Shown: in pieces, positions 60,814 through 64,000 of the stretch | Position numbering within the stretch: the first letter of the stretch is position 1 | Layout of the letters: every line of letters starts with the position of its first letter | From: Labyrinthula sp. Ha | Lineage: Eukaryota; Sar; Bigyra; Labyrinthulida; Labyrinthulaceae | NCBI GenBank assembly: GCA_015227615.1 | Contig: JAALGZ010000009.1 | Location: forward strand, 620,001 to 684,000 | Length of the DNA: 64,000 nucleotides | Reading direction: 5' to 3' | The notes under the pieces: generated by a model | What the model was told of the DNA's origin: nothing | The model's input: the letters and a program-made list of their open reading frames with translations, nothing else | Database searches by the model: none | Made by a program: the position numbers and the translations under genes

Positions 60814-62017
60814 ATGATTTCACCTTCACGACAAGCCAAAATCCATGAATCATTCATGGATGATAGTAAAGCGAAGGTTGCCCTGATAACAGGCATAACT
60901 GGACAAGACGGAAGCTATTTGACTGAGTTTTTGTTGGATAAAGTATTTCGTCCTTCGTTGTTAACGCATCTATAGGGATATATTGTACACGGAATCATTA
61001 GAAGATCTTCTTCGTTTAATACTGGAAGAATCGAACACCTATTTACTGGAAGAGATCAAAAGAGTAAAATTAGGAATACTTTTGGACAAAGGTTGTTTCT
61101 TCATCATGGGGACATGACAGACAGTTCAAATCTAACTTCCATCATTGGAGTCACAAAGCCGGATGAAATTTATAATCTAGCAGCTCAAAGTCATGTGAAA
61201 GTATCCTTCTCCTTAAGTGAGTACACTGCTCAAGTTGATGCGACAGGTATGTCTTTTTAGTAGTCTAAATTAGGTTTCTTAAGAATATTGAACGCAGTAA
61301 TTGCTTGCGACTTGACGGAAAAAACAAAAATATATCAAGCAAGCACATCTGAGTTATATGGAAAAGTACAAGAAGTTCCACAAACAGAGAAGACACCATT
61401 CTATCCAAGATCGCCGTATGCAGTTGCGAAGCAGTATGCGTTTTGGATTGGAGTAAACTACCGTGAAGCGTATAACATGCACATTACAAACGGAATTTTA
61501 TTCAACCATGAGAGCCCAAGAAGAGGTCAAACTTTTGTGACCAGGAAAATTACAATGGCTGTTGCAAAGATCCATAAGAAGAAACAAGATGTAAAATCGT
61601 TCTTATAATTTACTTTAGATTTTACTGCTTGGAAACTTAAGTGCAAAAAGAGATTGGGGACATGCAAGAGATTATGTAGAAGCTATGTGGATGATGTTAC
61701 AACAGAATGAACCTGATGATTACGTTCTTGCTACTGGAGAAACTCATGAAGTTAGAGAATTCGTCTACTTAGCATTTCAATGCGTTGGAGTTGAAATAGA
61801 ATGGAAAGGAGAAGGGGTTGAGGAAGTTGGGGTTGAAAAAGGTACAGACAAAATATTGGTTAAGGTTGATCCGCAGTACTTTAGACCTACTGAGGTTGAC
61901 TTGCTAATTGGGGATCCTGCGAAAGCAAAGAAAAAACTTGGTTGGGAGCCGACATGCGGATTCAAGGAGCTAGTTCAGGAAATGGTCAAGGCAGATTTAG
62001 AATTAGTGGAAGACTAA
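60814..62017 (+). CDS. gmd: GDP-mannose 4,6-dehydratase, four exons
   Basis: Exons 60814-60942, 60976-61246, 61274-61590 and 61619-62017 give 371 residues, the normal GMD length. It is an NADP-binding short-chain dehydratase with nucleotide loop GITGQDG (27-33) and arginine-rich GIIRRSS (49-55). ASTSELYG (156-163) holds the catalytic Thr/Glu, YAVAK (182-186) the Tyr/Lys pair, and [14 protein letters not shown] is the family signature. It makes GDP-4-keto-6-deoxymannose, the precursor of GDP-fucose and related sugars, in the cytosol. The start is the first ATG after an in-frame TAA (60805); Met15 is an alternative. All splice joins restore conserved sequence ([32 protein letters not shown]). 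The 3' end faces the next gene across 31 bp. Confidence 0.96.
60943..60975 (+). other. 33-nt intron 1 of GMD
   Basis: It starts GTATTTCG and ends CATCTATAG, with a branch-like GTTAAC 16 nt before its end. Phase 0. It contains an in-frame TAG, so retention would truncate the protein. Confidence 0.92.
61247..61273 (+). other. 27-nt intron 2 of GMD
   Basis: It starts GTATGTCT and ends CTAAATTAG, phase 1, splitting a Gly codon. Joining restores [12 protein letters not shown], matching the conserved GMD helix after YTAQVD. Confidence 0.92.
61591..61618 (+). other. 28-nt intron 3 of GMD
   Basis: It starts GTAAAATC and ends TTACTTTAG, phase 0. Joining gives [20 protein letters not shown], the expected family sequence. 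Its length is not a multiple of three. Confidence 0.92.
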
Positions 62018-62048
62018 AACTAAGAAAATAAGAAAAACAACTCGTTTT

Positions 62049-63158
62049 TTATTGAAAAGTTTCCAGCGAAGAATTAAACTTTTCAATCTTCTCACGAAAC
62101 TTATTAATTCGATTTTGTATTGATTCTTTTTCATTTGCTACAAGTTGATTAACACTTTGAGTTAAAGTTGAAATTTGGGTTATAATTTGTGTTGAAGAAT
62201 CTTCATTTCTTCTTCTCTGTTTGAGCTCAATAGAATAGATTCTAAGGAGATTGTTAACCATGGAAGAAATCTCAGGAAAATTGCAAGAAAAAGAGAAAAT
62301 AGCATCAAAGAAAAAGTCTTCGTGATCTGACAACCTTTTGTTTCTTAGTAGTAAAAAAAGTTGGCTGATAATATCCTGGACAGTTCTTTTTTCTACATGA
62401 TTTTGATCAAAACAAAAAAAACTCTTAATACACATTCTTAAAATGTTGAAACAGGTTTGATGTTCAATATCCTCAGAAATAAAAAAACATGAAATTAAAG
62501 TAAGGTGTTTCATTTCTCCGGGTAGAAAATGCGTCAAATCAGGAATAATTTGTTCATTAAAGCTTTCTTCTTGAAATAAGTTTCGTTTAATAGTTTTGAA
62601 TTGATCCATTGATAACGAAGACAAAGATAATCGACGGATATAACAGTTCGTGGTATTAAATAGTTGAAGAAGAAAATTGGGACCTTGAAGAGAACCAAAC
62701 ATTTGCATTAACTCTTTCCGTAGTTTTGGTTTATCAGAATCATTCTCTGCAGATGAAGTTATATATAACCTAAGTTTAAAAAAAATATAAAAATACCATT
62801 GCGGAGAAGAGAAAATAAGTACAATATTTGCAAGCGCGGAGATATTCTTATTCTCAGTTAAATCAAGAAATTGAAGCTACTAAATAAAAAAAAACAGAAA
62901 ATATACATTAATTAAAAGCTGAAGGATATTGGTAACCTCTTTTGATTTATTTCCTAATGATATATGTCTTTGGTTTAATAATAACTCTATGATTCTCTTA
63001 ACACAAATATCAAGAAAGAGTTTTGTATCTTTAGATTTTATGTTCTTTGTAGCCTCATTAATAGCTTGTTCACATATGAGGTAAGAAAAATTTCCTTCCG
63101 ATATTATTGAACTTATTAATTTATCCATATGGGAAATTCTTTTTTTCTTTGGTGCCAT
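62049..63158 (-). CDS. Hypothetical helical-repeat protein, three exons
   Basis: Proposed exons 63158-62907, 62876-62797 and 62769-62049 give 350 residues. I do not recognise the family. The N-terminus MAPKKKR resembles a nuclear localisation signal. The body is predicted mostly helical and Leu/Ile-rich, in pieces resembling ARM/HEAT repeats (ILQLLINLQFLDL; GPNFLLQLFNTTNCYIRRLSLSSLS; IISQLFLLLRNKRLSDHE). The C-terminus (about 270-350) is a likely coiled coil with polar heptads. The intron at 62796-62770 (27 nt, in frame, no stop) is optional by reading frame; the first (62906-62877, 30 nt) is required and uses the second of two adjacent TAGs, because the nearer acceptor would place a stop first in the exon. 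It is convergent with GMD. Joining of the parts is well supported, the function is unknown. Confidence 0.65.
62770..62796 (-). other. 27-nt intron 2 of the helical-repeat gene
   Basis: It starts GTATTTTTATA and ends AAACTTAG, with a branch-like TAAAC. Its 27 nt keep frame and contain no stop, so retention would add nine hydrophobic residues (YFYIFFKLR). Splicing gives SPQWLYITSSAEN. Confidence 0.7.
62877..62906 (-). other. 30-nt intron 1 of the helical-repeat gene
   Basis: It starts GTATATTTTC and ends in the doublet TTTAGTAG. Phase 0. Only the distal AG gives an open second exon (LQFLDLTENKN); the proximal AG would leave TAG as the first codon. Confidence 0.65.
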
Positions 63159-64000
63159 TTTTGGAAACTGATTCGTTTTCTAGTTCCTGCTAAATTCAAA
63201 AGATTACTCAGAAGCCGTGGTAATTTCATATTGCATTTGCAATCTACTTTCAAACCAACAGGTTGGGATGAGGAAATCCCACTACATTCTTGGTGCTATC
63301 CCAGGAAAAACTCTTTGAGCCATCTTGGGAAATATATTTTAAGTTTTAATTATTGGTAGTGTATTAGCTATAGTAAAGAAAAATAACCTGTTTAACTCTT
63401 GTCCAGGTTTTTAATATCTGAAATAATTTAGCCTTCAACTTTATAAATGAATTTTTTGAAAAACTTAAAAACTAGAAGGTTATGCTGCGCCTCATAGTGC
63501 AAATTCTTAATCTTCGATATAAAACCAACCTTTATTAAAATAAATTGTATTCTTGGGGATAAGATGGCCATAGATACTGTTTCAACTAATGGATAAAGCC
63601 CTAGTACTACCGAAATTAGATACAGAAAATCAAGAAGGTAGGAAACACAAAAGTAGATTGAGATAAAATTATGGGAAATGACATAAATTTAGAGATTTTT
63701 TCTTGGACATTAATATCAGTAGTTCACCATAACAACAAAAATAATAATTGCAGAAAACTGCACAAACACACTAAATTGGCTTGCCCCCTGTTGATTTCTT
63801 GAGTTTTGTGGAAGATACCTACTCTCAGGTATTTCAATTCTACTGGAAAGTTCTTCATAAAACGTTTGTTTTTTTAGCACTTTAACATGAACAATTGTTT
63901 TCATACACAGAATGTAGTGAATTCTAGTATTTAAGCTCCTTAGACCCACTGCGGCAACCAACATGCTGCAAAAATATATTTACCGTTCTATGATCTAATG
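63159..64000. other. Upstream of helical-repeat gene, no gene seen
   Basis: A minus-strand frame at 63716-63964 has ordinary composition and no motif, and I do not call it. No other feature is visible up to the window edge. Confidence 0.5.

Noticed and set aside
63716-63964. 82-codon minus-strand frame upstream of the helical-repeat gene
   Set aside because: No recognisable motif; composition is similar to desert noise, and it lacks a supporting neighbour exon.

Overview
The window is AT-rich nuclear DNA from a microbial eukaryote, most likely a protist or alga; I cannot fix the lineage. The grounds are a cytosolic-type tRNA-Asp, eukaryote-only protein families (importin alpha, an RBM34/Nop12-type RRM protein, an hnRNP Q-type acidic domain), no operons or Shine-Dalgarno sites, and spliceosomal GT...AG introns. 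The introns are very short: the six I could place are 27 to 33 nt long, and the reading frames confirm them. TAA and TAG act as stops, so the standard code fits.

Layout. Genes sit in small islands separated by long stretches where I see no gene. (1) 7575-10346: tRNA-Asp, then only 14 bp later an RBM34/Nop12-like gene, convergent with a gene for a cysteine-rich, PqiA-like membrane protein. (2) 22.5-26.2 kb: a decayed LINE on the minus strand (endonuclease, reverse transcriptase, C2H2 finger). (3) 26331-34149: a patatin-like lipase and two co-oriented paralogous single-pass membrane proteins of a family I do not recognise. (4) 40.2-44.2 kb: a repeat nest holding a second LINE copy, a SINE with target-site duplications, a roughly 450-bp foldback element and a possible LTR fossil. 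(5) 45472-49800: a protein with two hnRNP Q-type acidic domains, convergent with a 904-residue importin alpha that carries a C-terminal B-box-like zinc finger. (6) 60814-63158: GDP-mannose 4,6-dehydratase in four exons, convergent with a three-exon helical-repeat protein. The remainder (about 1-7.5, 10.4-22.5, 28.7-33.4, 34.2-40.1, 44.2-45.4, 49.9-60.8 and 63.2-64 kb) gave no supportable gene.

How the genes relate. They do not form one pathway. The RBM34-like protein suggests ribosome biogenesis, the importin nuclear import, the acidic-domain protein RNA binding or mRNP work, GMD the supply of GDP-fucose or GDP-rhamnose precursors, and the patatin lipid hydrolysis. The points most worth following are the tiny introns, the tRNA-mRNA abutment, the importin alpha/B-box fusion, the duplicated unknown membrane-protein family and the tandem acidic domains.
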